Shown here piece after piece: positions 1 to 10,400 of a stretch of DNA of 64,000 nt. The stretch is from Euleptes europaea (Eukaryota > Chordata > Lepidosauria > Squamata > Sphaerodactylidae). Positions within the stretch are counted from its first letter, which is position 1. The number at the start of each line of letters is the position of its first letter. The notes beneath the pieces were generated by a model. That model was not told the origin of the DNA, searched no databases, and worked only from the letters and a program-made list of their open reading frames with translations. The position numbers and the translations under genes are program-made. Location: positions 54,440,333 to 54,504,332 of the forward strand of contig NC_079312.1 in assembly GCF_029931775.1 (NCBI RefSeq). Direction: 5' to 3'.

Positions 1-1398
1 CTTCCATACTTGTTAGATGTCCGCCCCATGATACCATTTTAGAAGAAGAGTTGGTTTTTATACCCCACTTTTCTCGACCTTTAAGGAGGCTCAAACCAGC
101 TTAAAAATTGCCTTCCCTTCCTCTCCCCACAACAGACAGCTTGTGAGGTAGTTGGGGCTGAGAGAGTTCCGAGAGAACTGTGACTAGCCCAAAGTCACCC
201 AGCAGGCTTCATGTGCAGGAGTGGGGAAAACAATCTGGTTTACCAGATTAGAATCTGCCACTCATGTGGAGGAGTAGTGAATGAAACTCGGTTCTCCAGA
301 TTAGCGTCTGCCACTCTAAAACCACTACACCACGCTGCCTCTCTTAAATGTTTATATCCCACACATTTTGTAAAAAAAAAAAAAAATCCTCACAACAAAA
401 CCATATTTTTAAGATCTAACATGATAAACGCAGTGATATAAATAGAGCCAGGGTCCTTTAGGTCCAGAATTCTGTTGAGCGGCCTGCTGTTAAGGCTCGC
501 CACAAGCAGTGAACGGTGCCTAATGTTTTCTATGGACTAGGATGTTTAGAAAAGCCAGCCAGCTGGAGTCCTCGCTAGTGCTGGCAGCCCAAGCAAACAG
601 CCATGACCACCTTTATCATAATCAGTTTCATCCAATCTCTTGCAAGGACCACTGGCCAAAAGCTTGGGAATGATGCATCAAAAACACAGCATCGTTGCCA
701 AGCTCCCAAGTTTGTAAAGGCAACTCTTGGGACTGTTTATTAGTCTGCCAAGTTAAAAAAAAAAATCTTGATTAATAGCAAGGTGGCAGACTGGAATAAC
801 ATTGTGATATCGTCACGCTGTAACGCATGGACTTGAACGGCCTTTGGATAAGGGCTTTTATACAGCTCTATGGCTTAATTTCTGTGACCGCTCAGCACTC
901 TCCACCTAAAGCCGTAATAAGGAGCACCTTCCAAAATGCACAGAATGGAACCACAGCCAGTTTCAAAGAGAAAGGTTGTAAGTCAAAGCAGTTACGCTTA
1001 TGTTTGGAGAATTAACCTCTAGGCTCTATCCCTTTATAAAACATATTAGAGAGGCACCATAAACATGCAGAGCAGAGCTCCATGACCCAAATCTTAATGG
1101 CATACTAGAGTCCAGTGTGCCCTAGAACATTGTGGCAATTCAGCAACAGGCCACGATAAACAGCTCTGTAAGTCAACTCTCAGTCCCAGAGGTCAACTCT
1201 GTTAACTTTTGGACGGAATTTGCAGATGCAAATTCAGATATATACATAAAAAGCTGAGATGAAATCAAAAAGTGCAAGCCTTTTTGGGGGAGGGGGGAGA
1301 TTGAGGCATATACATCCACCAGGAACTGCAGCAGCAAAACATTTCTTTTTGCCCGTCACTGCTATTTTTAAAATTTCAAATAAAACCCTGTTGATTAC
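1..1398. other. TMEM43 intron 3 (partial)
   Basis: This stretch lies downstream of TMEM43 exon 3 on the minus strand and should be intron. It holds one SINE (41-341). I see nothing else recognisable in 342-1398, and no TMEM43 exon. Confidence 0.6.
41..341 (-). mobile_element. Squamate tRNA-derived SINE, minus orientation
   Basis: A roughly 300-bp SINE whose head (right end, read on minus) is GTGGTGTAGTGGTTTTAGAG-like and whose tail (left end) reads AACCAACTCTTCTTCT. The same family recurs at 8380, 10471, 21261 and 27051. The diagnostic internal segment is the contiguous GTCACAGCT...CTCTCAGCCCCAC block. Confidence 0.85.
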
Positions 1399-1533
1399 CT
1401 TTGATGTTCTAAGGGGGCCTGACAGGTGCACGAGTTTATGGTCATTCTCTTGTAATATACTCTGGATGTTGTCGAGTGGGACCACCAGAGAAAGCCCTTC
1501 ATTAAGAGAGGTGGCTGTCTTCAAAGCTCGGCC
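1399..1533 (-). CDS. TMEM43: TMEM43 exon 3
   Basis: 135 bases, 45 codons, phase 0. It starts [13 protein letters not shown] after a TTATTGGTAG acceptor and ends LRTSK before a GTAATC donor. It encodes the start of the luminal domain. The next exon is not in the window. Confidence 0.93.
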
Positions 1534-4500
1534 CTACCAATAATTGAATGAGGGGAAATAGGGCAAAGAAAAGAAAATGGGTACATGAGCGAGCAAACAC
1601 AACAACCACAAAACCCATGAAGCAATGTGCTGAAAGGGAACAAACAGGATCTTCTTCCTGTACAACCACAGGTTCCATACACAGAAAGACTTTAACTGCC
1701 GCGCCATCCACCTCTGCTTGGACTCTCAGGCATAAATAATCTAACTCTGCTTGGAAAAGCACCGTGCTCTGTGGATAATGACATTCTGAACAATTTAGTG
1801 GGTGGGAGCCGTTTTGTAATTGAATATTTTTGAGGCACAGCGCAGTGGGCATGGGCATTTGTCAGGATTCGATCATGGCTGTTCACTACAGGCCTCTCTG
1901 ACAGAGCTTATAGCCCTAAACTCAACCCTCTTAAAACTCCTGTGTATTGCAACTCAACGACCAATAGTACTGTTAACTTTGGTAGGACATAAGCAAGTTA
2001 TGAACATGGTGTGATCCCAGGATTAGTGGACATACACAGCGGGGCTTAGTTCAGAGTCAAGCCCCAAAGCACAACTGGAATCCATAACAGAAGGCTGGCG
2101 ATCTCTTGTCACGCTTTCATAGGCTCACAGCTGAACGTATTTTAAGGAATTATTTATAGACTGTGCTTGCAGAAGTTGGTTAAGTTATCTACAGCCATCA
2201 GTGTATAACCTTGAGGATGACTCATCTGCTTAACAGATAAAGCCTTTTTTGTAGAAGTAGAATAGAGCGACTGAATACAGTTTGGGCTCCGTTAACGTAA
2301 GGAGAGTCAGTTCTGTTTCCAAGCGCTGTGGAGCTCTACCCTGACTCCAATTTTTTCAGTGATAAATGAAACTGGTATAATCCCAAGCATGTGGAGACAA
2401 GCGATTTATAGTGTCTATAAAAAAGACAATAGGATGAACCCATCTAATTATCGCCCGATTAGTCTTTTGTCTTCATGGGGGGTGGGGAACCCTCCCATTT
2501 AATATTTAGTAACAAAGGTCCTTTTCTGTTTAAGAAAGCAGACTGTGACTCAAATCCTACCTACACGCTAAAGATCTCTCTTACATGCTAAGGGCACACA
2601 CACGTGGGGAGGGGGGGGAGCTACAGTAGTTAGAAGCTCTGCCCTGTGTACTTGCTCTGATGCAGCTTTACCAGGTATCCCAAGGCACTGGTTATGTGAG
2701 AGGTTAGGTTTTATATCTTGGGGTTGTGGCAACGAAAAGGAAACACGCTTTTACATGTGGGCAAACATGTAACACACATGTGAGAACACATAGACCCAGA
2801 ATGGGATTGTGACACCGCTTTCCCTCAATACTTACCTCATTGGTAAAGAGAATGTAGAAAGACATTGCAAAAGTGGCAAGCCCAATGAGCATCCCCCCAG
2901 ATGTCTCACTGAGGCGCTCCAGAAACCCCGGCTTCCTCTCACTTGTGATTTTAACATGTTCTTTCTTGTTGCCCATGTCAGAGAACTATTACAGAGAAAC
3001 AAGAATTAAATAGTTTGCAGACTGCGTTCCTATCATGAAATCACATCTACGCACAAATCCAAAACTGGCCTCTACAAAAAGAGCTCTCTACACAAAAGGT
3101 TTATCAGCAAGAAGGACTGTAGGTTCACCTAGCACATTAGTGGCACTGAAAAATGTGTTATAAATAGCAGGGTTGGCAGTTTCCCAGGAAAACAATTAGT
3201 TTGGAACAGGATAGTGGCCCAAATCCTTTTTATTCGGGACCAGACAGATGACAACCATAAGCCAGGGCTGTAGATCTGCAAGGCACAAAGAACCTTTGCT
3301 ACCAAACGTCCGTATACAATTAACCACTTGCCACAACATCATAAAGTTAGTGAAGTTATAAAAGAAAATCACTACAAAGAATCAAGGCTGTAGTTCTCAG
3401 ATCTCACTGGAGCATTCAGTCCCCTGAAGTAGTCTCAATTAGCAGTCTCATTGGCCCAAGGATCACAATTCTGCAGTGGAGGGGGTAGGTCAGACATGCC
3501 TCCTCCCACTATGCAGATACAGCTTCAACACTTAAGCCTGTTTGCACAGAGGTCCAATTCATACGACCTTTCATTACTGTAGATCAGTGGTTCCCAAACT
3601 TTTTGGGCCACCCCTCCCCCTTGGTCCCACAAACTTAACCCCAGCATCCCCTTCCCTATAAAAAGCATTATTCAAAATAGGGGTTTGCAGGACACACTAA
3701 AAATAAGATAAGAACGATAAAATTTAAAAACAGTAACAATTAATTGCACATCTATTCAAAATCAAATTAAAACTTTTTAGTTGAAGTTTATTCAACAAAA
3801 CTGATGAACTTGATCCAGTGGTACCAGCTCTTCAAAGTCTGGAAAAAAAATTCTGATAGTTTCCACCTAATTTGCCAGCATGGTGCCAGAGCGTGATCTA
3901 TTGTAAATTAGTAAACAACACAGTTGAAGGGGCCCACCTCTAGCGCCCCTCTGCTGCCGCCTTGCCTCTTAGTGCCCCCCTAGGTAATTCCGCCACCCCC
4001 CCAGGGGCTGGTACTGCCCACTTTGGGAACCACTGCTGTAGATAAATGATGTAGCTACAAGGCTATCTTCAGAAAAGGTATCGAAAAGGAACAGACGGTT
4101 TTGCATTGTCCCCACTTGAGCACACCAAAGGGTGTGTCAACTCAAAATATTTTCTATAGTTGCCCATGGCGACAGGCTGTGGGGCCAACAGCATTGATAT
4201 ATACTTGTTTCCCTGAGCAACATGGCCCTGGGGTGAAGAAGCTTTGTCTAGGCCCATACATATGTGCTACTTCAAAAGCATAACAAGAGAATATCTTGGC
4301 ATTAATCTAGCAATATGTTTAAAATTTGAGTTAAGCAGGACTGACATGGCAATCCTAAACAGAGTTACAGTCTTCTAAGTACAATGTTACTGAAAGGTGT
4401 AATTCGGTTTAGGATTGCACTATGAACATATTAAATTAAGACTGCTGGCAGTTCAATCTAGCCCTTTCTTCCAAATTCATGCAGACAGAGGCCTCTCCAA

Positions 4501-5810
4501 CCCGAACTCTTCTGCTTCCCAGGCAAATGTTCTTTGGGATGTTAACTATTATTATCACTGTACACTACTCACTGTACATAGCCTCAAGAAGCATTTTGGA
4601 GAAAATCATGGTAAAGGTGTTTGCACACAGAGCACTGAACTGTGCTTCTTCTCACACTATTTGTTTTGACACAGGCATAAGTGTTGCTAATACAGGAGAG
4701 AAAGAGGAAGCCCTTTATCCCTTAGAAGCTCCTTGATCCATTGATCTTGAGCAGCATATATCTAATGTTTGAGGGATATAAGGACTGAAATAAATCTTGC
4801 CACTGACAATGTAGCCTTGGGATCCCTGTCACTTAATAAAAAAGGTATTATGTCAGACACAGAGGCATTAGATTTATATGTTAAAAGGGGAGAGAAAGAG
4901 GAAGCCCAGCCTTTTCAAACTAAACGCATACTGTAGCCAAGGTAGGCCACACATTTGCACTGTGCTTCTTCTTTCTTTTTTTGCCATCAGGTCACAGCTG
5001 ACATGGCGACCCCATAGGGTTTTCCAGGCAAAAGATCTTCAGAGGTGGTTTGCCATTACCTGCCTCTGTGTCATGACCCTGGTCTTCCTTGGCGGTCTCC
5101 CATCCAAATAGTTGCCAGGGCCGACCCTGCTTAGCGTCTGAGATCTGATGAGATCAGGCTGGAGAAAAACCTAACCTTTACAGATCATATGTGAAAACGT
5201 GCTGATAACAAAACACCGAGGAACAGATGCTCTTTCCAAAGGGAACAATGTGGTAGCTACAACAAAGAAGCAAACAGTCACACACAACACCTAGTTTGTG
5301 GTAGGAAACCTTTCCCAGGCAACGGTTCACTAAAATCATAAAATGAATCGAGTTGGGAGGATCTATCTCTAACATATGGAGTGATACCGGTCATCTCAGT
5401 TTATTCTCACATATCTGAGACAGGGGGTTGCTGCTCTCAAAATGTTTATACTTATAAACTAGCTAGTCCTATACAAATACTGGTGACTGAGCATTTCCAC
5501 CAGGTCTCACCTAGTCCACTACCACCCCACTGACACAAATATACAGGCTTTCACAGAGTTAAGCCCGTGTGCATAGGCTTGCAGCCTCCGCATGCCACAA
5601 CAGCAACTCCTATAGTCTCCCTCCCCTCGCCTAAAGGAACTAGAGAGGGGGAAAGCCGCTTTTAAGGAAAGAATTCCAGAGTAGGAGAGATGCTAGTCTG
5701 CCGTTGCAAAAAATATACTGCCTGTGGCATCATGAAGTCGAACAAGCTTTCATTCTTGCAAAAATTCTTGCAAAAAAAAAAAAGAGAGAGACACTTACAT
5801 TTCGAGACAT
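1399..5810 (-). CDS. TMEM43: TMEM43 (LUMA), 5' part, three coding exons
   Basis: TMEM43 is a multi-pass inner nuclear membrane and ER protein that binds lamins and emerin. Three exons encode the first 99 residues: 5799-5810 (MSRN), 2836-2985 and 1399-1533, all joined in phase 0 with GTAAGT or GTAATC donors. Seen in the sequence: the conserved block [14 protein letters not shown] followed by a hydrophobic helix (about residues 34-53), then [18 protein letters not shown] and LRTSK. These match my memory of human TMEM43 at the same exon borders. The remaining exons, including the large luminal domain and the C-terminal membrane segments, would lie left of base 1; I found no exon 4 in 1-1398. The start at 5810 is chosen because the 12-nt exon aligns with the human MAAN start; an in-frame Met also occurs in exon 2. 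The gene is divergent from CHCHD4. Confidence 0.93.
1534..2835. other. TMEM43 intron 2
   Basis: Intron between exons 2 and 3. It contains a short LINE reverse-transcriptase fragment (2362-2478). The rest shows no feature I can support; the open frames in 1500-1900 have no family resemblance. Confidence 0.6.
2362..2478 (+). mobile_element. LINE reverse-transcriptase fragment
   Basis: Plus-strand translation contains a typical non-LTR reverse-transcriptase stretch: W-R-Q-A then K-K-D-N followed by [20 protein letters not shown] is a hallmark of LINE reverse transcriptases (CR1/RTE/R4-like). The fragment is about 39 codons long and ends abruptly. It is an antisense insertion in a TMEM43 intron; clade not determined. 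Confidence 0.75.
2836..2985 (-). CDS. TMEM43: TMEM43 exon 2
   Basis: 150 bases, 50 codons, phase 0 at both ends. The acceptor is TTCTCTGTAATAG and the donor GTAAGT. It encodes the cytoplasmic/nucleoplasmic N-tail, the invariant [13 protein letters not shown] block and the first membrane helix, ending FTNE as in the human protein. Confidence 0.95.
3585..4035. mobile_element. Non-autonomous hAT element, 451 bp, exact 8-bp TSD
   Basis: Terminal inverted repeats CAGTGGTTCCCAAACTTTTT (left) and ...TTTGGGAACCACTG (right). The flanks are the identical 8-bp duplication ctgtagat at 3577-3584 and 4036-4043. An 8-bp TSD with CAGNGG-type ends is characteristic of the hAT superfamily. There is no transposase ORF, so the element is non-autonomous. 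Confidence 0.9.
4351..4422. repeat. Short palindromic repeat (GCAATCCTAAAC family)
   Basis: GCAATCCTAAACAGAGTTACA at the left is mirrored by TGTAATTCGGTTTAGGATTGC at the right, forming an imperfect hairpin of about 72 bp. Half-copies of the motif occur at about 18396-18440, 34150-34170, 35549 and 51021, so it is a dispersed MITE-like repeat. Confidence 0.65.
4978..5162 (-). mobile_element. 5S rRNA-derived SINE, minus, truncated
   Basis: Read on the minus strand, the right end resembles the 5S rRNA internal promoter region (GATCTCAGACGCTAAGCAGG), followed by the GAGACCGCCAAGGAA block. The left end reads as the Bov-B-like tail (GTCAGCTGTGACCTGATGGC). Same family as 8999-9229 and 46599-46797. 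Confidence 0.8.
5799..5810 (-). CDS. TMEM43: TMEM43 exon 1 (coding part)
   Basis: Only 12 coding bases (Met-Ser-Arg-Asn), followed at once by a consensus GTAAGT donor (5793-5798, minus strand). The reading frame continues in phase 0 into exon 2 as Phe-Ser-Asp-Met-Gly. The 5' UTR extends right into the shared promoter; its start cannot be placed. Confidence 0.85.
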
Positions 5811-6031
5811 TGTGAGCTTCGGCGCCTCCAAGTTCTTGGATGAGGTCTCTTATACCAAAAAGAAAAGGGTGGCTGTAACTGTTACAGTGTAACAGACCTT
5901 AAAGAATGAATGCAAACCTCTTTGCCAAAGCTCCCCACCCAGCAGGGGTTAACCCGTCACTCCCAGGGCGGACCCCGCCCCACTGCAGCCAAGCACAAGG
6001 CTCCACCCCCTCTCGCAGGCATTTTGGTGGA

Positions 6032-6050
6032 GCACGCTGGGAAATGTAGT
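6032..6050 (-). promoter_or_regulatory. ZNF143/STAF-like ACTACA motif 1
   Basis: On the minus strand this reads ACTACATTTCCCAGCGTGC, very close to the ZNF143 (STAF) consensus ACTACAATTCCCAGMATGC. This factor is known to occupy bidirectional and housekeeping promoters. Confidence 0.7.
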
Positions 6051-6086
6051 CTGCAAATAGGGCGGCTAACCCTGCCTCTCGCAAAG

Positions 6087-6104
6087 CCTAGTGGGACATG
6101 TAGT
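6087..6104 (-). promoter_or_regulatory. ZNF143/STAF-like ACTACA motif 2 (weaker)
   Basis: On the minus strand this reads ACTACATGTCCCACTAGG, which shares ACTACA and TCCCA with the first motif, lies about 55 bp from it and is in the same orientation. It is a degenerate second copy and may have reduced or no binding. Confidence 0.5.
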
Positions 6105-6183
6105 CTTTTCATGAACAACGGGTTAAGCGGTCCCGTTTCATCGTTGCCCTTTCGAAAGCCCCCTTGATAAATCAGGAAGGGGC

Positions 6184-6545
6184 TTGTGCCTGGCTCGCTG
6201 CGATCGCATGTGTACGTACGCCTATGCGTGCGTGAAACGGAGCAAAGGCGCTCAGGCGGCGCTCGAGGCCTTCCCTTGGGGTCCTTCCCGCGCCGTTAGG
6301 GTGAGAGGTCGCCGCGTGGGAGCCTGGAAACAGAAAGCGCGCGCTCCATTCCGGCGCCGGCCGCTGAGCGGGGAAGGGCGGACGGGTCGCGGCGGGGGCC
6401 ACTCGGCGTCGTGGAGGGAGCAACGCGCTCTCAGGCCGCCCAGCTATGTCCTACTGCAGGCAAGAAGGTACCGGGGCACGCGCGGAAGGGTGGGGGGAGG
6501 AGGAAGAAGAAGGCGGCCTTGCTGCAGGCGAAGGCCTGAAAAGGG
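6184..6545. promoter_or_regulatory. CpG island over CHCHD4 exon 1
   Basis: A run rich in CG dinucleotides (for example GGCGGCGCTCGAGGCC, GCGCGCGCTCC, GGCGCCGGCCG) in an otherwise AT-leaning region. It covers the presumed 5' UTR and first exon of CHCHD4. Edges are estimated by eye. Confidence 0.75.
6446..6467 (+). CDS. CHCHD4: CHCHD4 exon 1 (coding part)
   Basis: 22 coding bases for MSYCRQE plus the first base of Gly8. The donor is GTACCG. The start is chosen because it reproduces the conserved MSYCRQEG N-terminus; Cys4 of this family is redox-active. Confidence 0.93.
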
Positions 6546-7387
6546 GTCGTGGAAGGGAATATGGGAACGATGAAGCTGCATAACTGGCCTGGTCTGAAAT
6601 GGGGGAGGAGAATTACAGTAGCCAAAATTTGGAAACTAGTAAATAAACCTTTAATTTATGACTGGAGAGAGAAATTATGGATGTATATGAGGATGGCCAA
6701 ATTAACGGAATTCCTACATGGAAAAGATATGGAAGAATTTAAAGAAACATGGGCGAAGGCCGTCACATATTGGGATAAACTGGCAAAAAATTGATTTTAC
6801 TATATTAGTTAATGAGTTGTAGAAATAAGTTTAATTTTTTTTGTATTCTGTGATCAATAGTGTGATTTTTAAACTGTTCAGACGCTTCTCCGGAAGTCCG
6901 GTGACGGGTCACTTTTTTTGGGTGGGTGGTGGGTCAAAAGGATATTTTGAATTTTGTAATTTTTTCAATTTCGAATGGATTAAGTAGATCATATAACTGA
7001 TATTCTTTTGTATCTTTTTATTATTGTATTTGTTTTGTTTTATATGTTTGTGTAATAAAAATAAAAAAAATTATTAAAAAAATGAAATGGGGAGGAGGAG
7101 GCGGCACAAAAGACCTCAGGCTGAGTGTAACCGTCATTTTTTTAAAAAATCCCTGTCCAAATAAAATCTCCGGACCCTACGCGCCTGTCTTTGAGAGTAG
7201 GAAACTTTAATCGGTATATGCAGCCCCTATTAATGAAATAAACACATTAGAGTGTGTATGCACATATATATTGTCCTACCCGCCTGTTTTTAAAAGTAGG
7301 AAACCTTAAACCATATATACTGCCTTTATTAATGAAATAAACAGAATAGTGCGTGCGTGTGTGTATGTGTGTGTGTGTGTGTGTGTG

Positions 7388-7428
<41 letters not shown>

Positions 7429-10400
7429 CTGCCCACCTGTCTTGTAAGAGTAGGAAACCTTAATCAGTATATACCACCTCTATTAATAAACAGAATAGAG
7501 TGTGTATGCACATATATATTGTTCTAGGTCCTATTTCATTTTGTCCTATTTATTTCATTTTGTCCTATTTCAAAGTTGGGTCCGATCACAAATCATGCTA
7601 ATCTCACACGTCAGTGGCCCAGATTGAGCCCTGTTTTAGAGAGGGTAAATACGAAGGTGAAGTCAGTAAGGCGCAATAATAATTTTAATTTTTAAAAGTC
7701 TCAGTGGCTGGCATTGACCTTCAAGGCCACTTATTTAGTAGTTAAATGACATGTGTTCCATCATCTGATTGTAGAGCACGAGAGCTACTTTTGTTCCACT
7801 CCTGATCAGGCCATATTTCCTCTGTTTTTACAAGAGATATAATGTGTGTCTTTTTGCCTATGAAATATGTTTCCCATATAATCTGCTAAATGAACTGGAT
7901 AATTAAAAATAATTGGCCTGCTCCTGGCTGTTAAAAGCAAATTTAAATTTTAGAAATTCTTACACCAATTCCCTGAAGGCACCAAGACTTAGGCAAATGG
8001 GAATTGATTTTCTAGTGGTGGTTGGGTTTTGTTCTTGGCTTCTGATTCCCTTAGACAAGTCAGTAACAGCCCAGAATATACAATTCTGTTCTAAGGGCGT
8101 TAGTGGGATAGTGAATTATACTGTACTGTTACTGCATTTTATTTCTGCTATAACCTTGTAAGGTAGGTTAGGCTTGTGATGGCATCACACACTACATGAC
8201 ACTTAAATTAATATGCAGTGGGCAGACCCAGCTAGACCTGGATGCCTGACTTATGTATTACTGAAAGTTTGAACTTCGAAGTCTTATGTCCATAGCTCTT
8301 TTTCTTATTTATTTATTTATTTATTTATTTAAAGTATGTATAGTTAATTAAAGCCTGCCAAAGTCTGTCTACAGAAATAGCGGAAGAGTTGGTTTTTATA
8401 TTCCGACTTTATCACTTAAGGGAGAATCAAACCAGCTTACAATCACCTTCCCTTTCTTTCTCTACAACAGGCACTTTGTGAGGTAGGTGGGGCTGAGAGA
8501 GTTCAGAGAGAACTGTGACTAGCCCAAGGTCACCCAACAGGCTTCATGTGTAGGAGTGAGAAAACCAACCCGGTTCACCAGAGTAGAGTTTACTGTTCAT
8601 GTGGAGGAGTGGGGAATCAAATCCGGTTCTCCAGATTAGAGTCCACTGCTCCAAACCACCGCTCTTAACCAATACACCATGCTGGCTCAAAAGTGTGAAT
8701 CAAAAGAAAAGGCAACACTTGTTATACTAAGTGATGTCCTCTTGTGAGTGAACCAAAGCATGTCTGAAAAGCTTTGCTTGAGAGAGCTCTTTGCAATATT
8801 GGGGTTTACTCATGCCCTTGGGAAGACTATTCCAGAAAACAGGAATGACTGCAAAGAAGGCCTGGACCCATCCAGAAATGATTCTCACTATTAATAATTC
8901 CTGGTGTGCTGATTGGATATGCTATGTTTTTCTGATGTATCTAATGTGGTCTTGGCAATAGGATGCTGGATTCTTTATCAGTAGCTATCATCCTAGAGGC
9001 CCTGACCTGGATGGCCCAGGCTAGCCTGATCTCATCAGATCTCAGAAGCTAAGCAGGGTCAGCCCTGGTTCGTATTTGGATGGGAGACCACCAAGGAATA
9101 CCAGGGTTGCTATGCAGAGGAAGGCACTGGCAAACCACCTCCGTTAGTCTCTTGCCATGAAAACCCCGAGAGGGGTCGCCATAAGTCGGCTGCGACTTGA
9201 CAGCACTTTATACACACACACACACCAACCATCCTAGAGACGAGGATGGTTCAACCTTTCCTCTTTTTCCTCTTCTCCACCCTCACAAAATAAAGTGAAT
9301 GAACTGGTGGCATTGGTTAGCACAGTATGTCAAATTGCAGTGCTTAATGGATCACTGTGTAATGCTTAATGGATCGGATAGTATCCTCCTTCACACGGAA
9401 GCATGAATGACAATATTCGTATTTTAATAGATGATGCTTAAGGTGCTATTGAGAACAAAGTCTGTAACAACAGGTAAGAAAAGGGTAGTAATTATGCCAT
9501 CTTCAGCTCATTACTATTTTTTGACTGTCTTTTGTCGAGTAATGAGATGAGTTGATCTCTTGACTCTTTCATACCATCTTTTCATGTGTCTGCTGACAGT
9601 CATCTGCCTGAGCCTCAATCATCGCTTTCTTCAGAATGAGCACAGTCTGCTTCTCTGTCTTTCCTTGCAATTCTTGAACACAGGTTTGGAAACGAGAAGA
9701 TTTGCCTTTAATTTCTGTATGGTTTTTTCAGTTCACGTTAACCAAACATTATGCCCAGGCCAATACAAAGCTTTGAACATCTCAATCCAAAAACAGATTC
9801 ATTCCTTTCAAGCCCTGGATTAGTTCAAAGGCTTGTGCTGGACAATAGCTTCGAACAGCCTTTTTAAAAAATCTGGACCTAATACTCCTCTGAACTTCTC
9901 TTTTTTATCATTTCAGGAAAGGATAGAATCATATTTGTGACCAAAGAAGATCATGAGACACCAAGCAGTGCTGAACTGGTAGCAGATGATCCCAACGACC
10001 CTTATGAGGATCAAGGTCAGTAAAATCGGAGACTGACAGATTTACGGAGAATTTATCACTTCTCATTTGGTTTCCTGCATTGGGGACGTCAAAGGATTCT
10101 GGATGGAAACTATGTGGATATTTTCATTTTAATTAAAATGTATTGCTATGTTAGTTACATACCCCTGTGGTCTAATCAAAATAAATGAGCCCAGTGAAGC
10201 TGGTGTCTTCGATTGACCTTCAAAACTCAGAGATGGCTCAAGCATTTTTGTCCCCTCCTTACCACTTATACAATTTGGTTGCTTGGGCAGGGCCTACTTT
10301 GAGAAATGCGGTGAAAATATGCAGAAGCAAATCTCATTGACCGGCATTTCAATCTGTGATTGGGCGACAGATGATATCTAACAGCTGACCTGTTGTGCTT

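Larger units (their letters stand above)
2987..5798. other. TMEM43 intron 1
   Basis: First intron of TMEM43. It holds a hAT-like element (3585-4035), a short palindromic repeat (4351-4422) and a truncated 5S-derived SINE (4978-5162). No exon is supported elsewhere in it. Confidence 0.6.
5811..6445. promoter_or_regulatory. Bidirectional TMEM43-CHCHD4 promoter
   Basis: The 635 bases between the two divergent start codons. The TMEM43-proximal half contains two ACTACA-type motifs (6032-6050, 6087-6104). The CHCHD4-proximal half (about 6184-6445) is GC- and CpG-rich. No TATA box is placed near either start. Short shared promoters of this type fit two broadly expressed genes. Transcription start sites cannot be fixed from sequence alone. 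Confidence 0.8.
6468..9916. other. CHCHD4 intron 1
   Basis: A 3.4-kb intron carrying a 5'-truncated LINE (6611-7082), a three-unit tandem repeat with a (TG)n(TA)n expansion (7178-7523), a tRNA-derived SINE (8380-8687) and a 5S-derived SINE (8999-9229). The remainder shows no supported feature. Confidence 0.6.

Noticed and set aside
1-1398. TMEM43 exon 4
   Set aside because: No minus-strand match to the expected DPNYGV...MYQW stretch with splice sites; the exon must lie beyond the window.
6172-6573. Overlapping open frames in the CpG island
   Set aside because: Arg/Ala/Gly-rich translations typical of GC-rich promoter DNA; both strands are open and neither resembles a protein.
9020-9125. 5S rRNA gene
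   Set aside because: Only the internal promoter part of 5S is present, fused to a SINE body and LINE-type tail, with a 10-bp target duplication.
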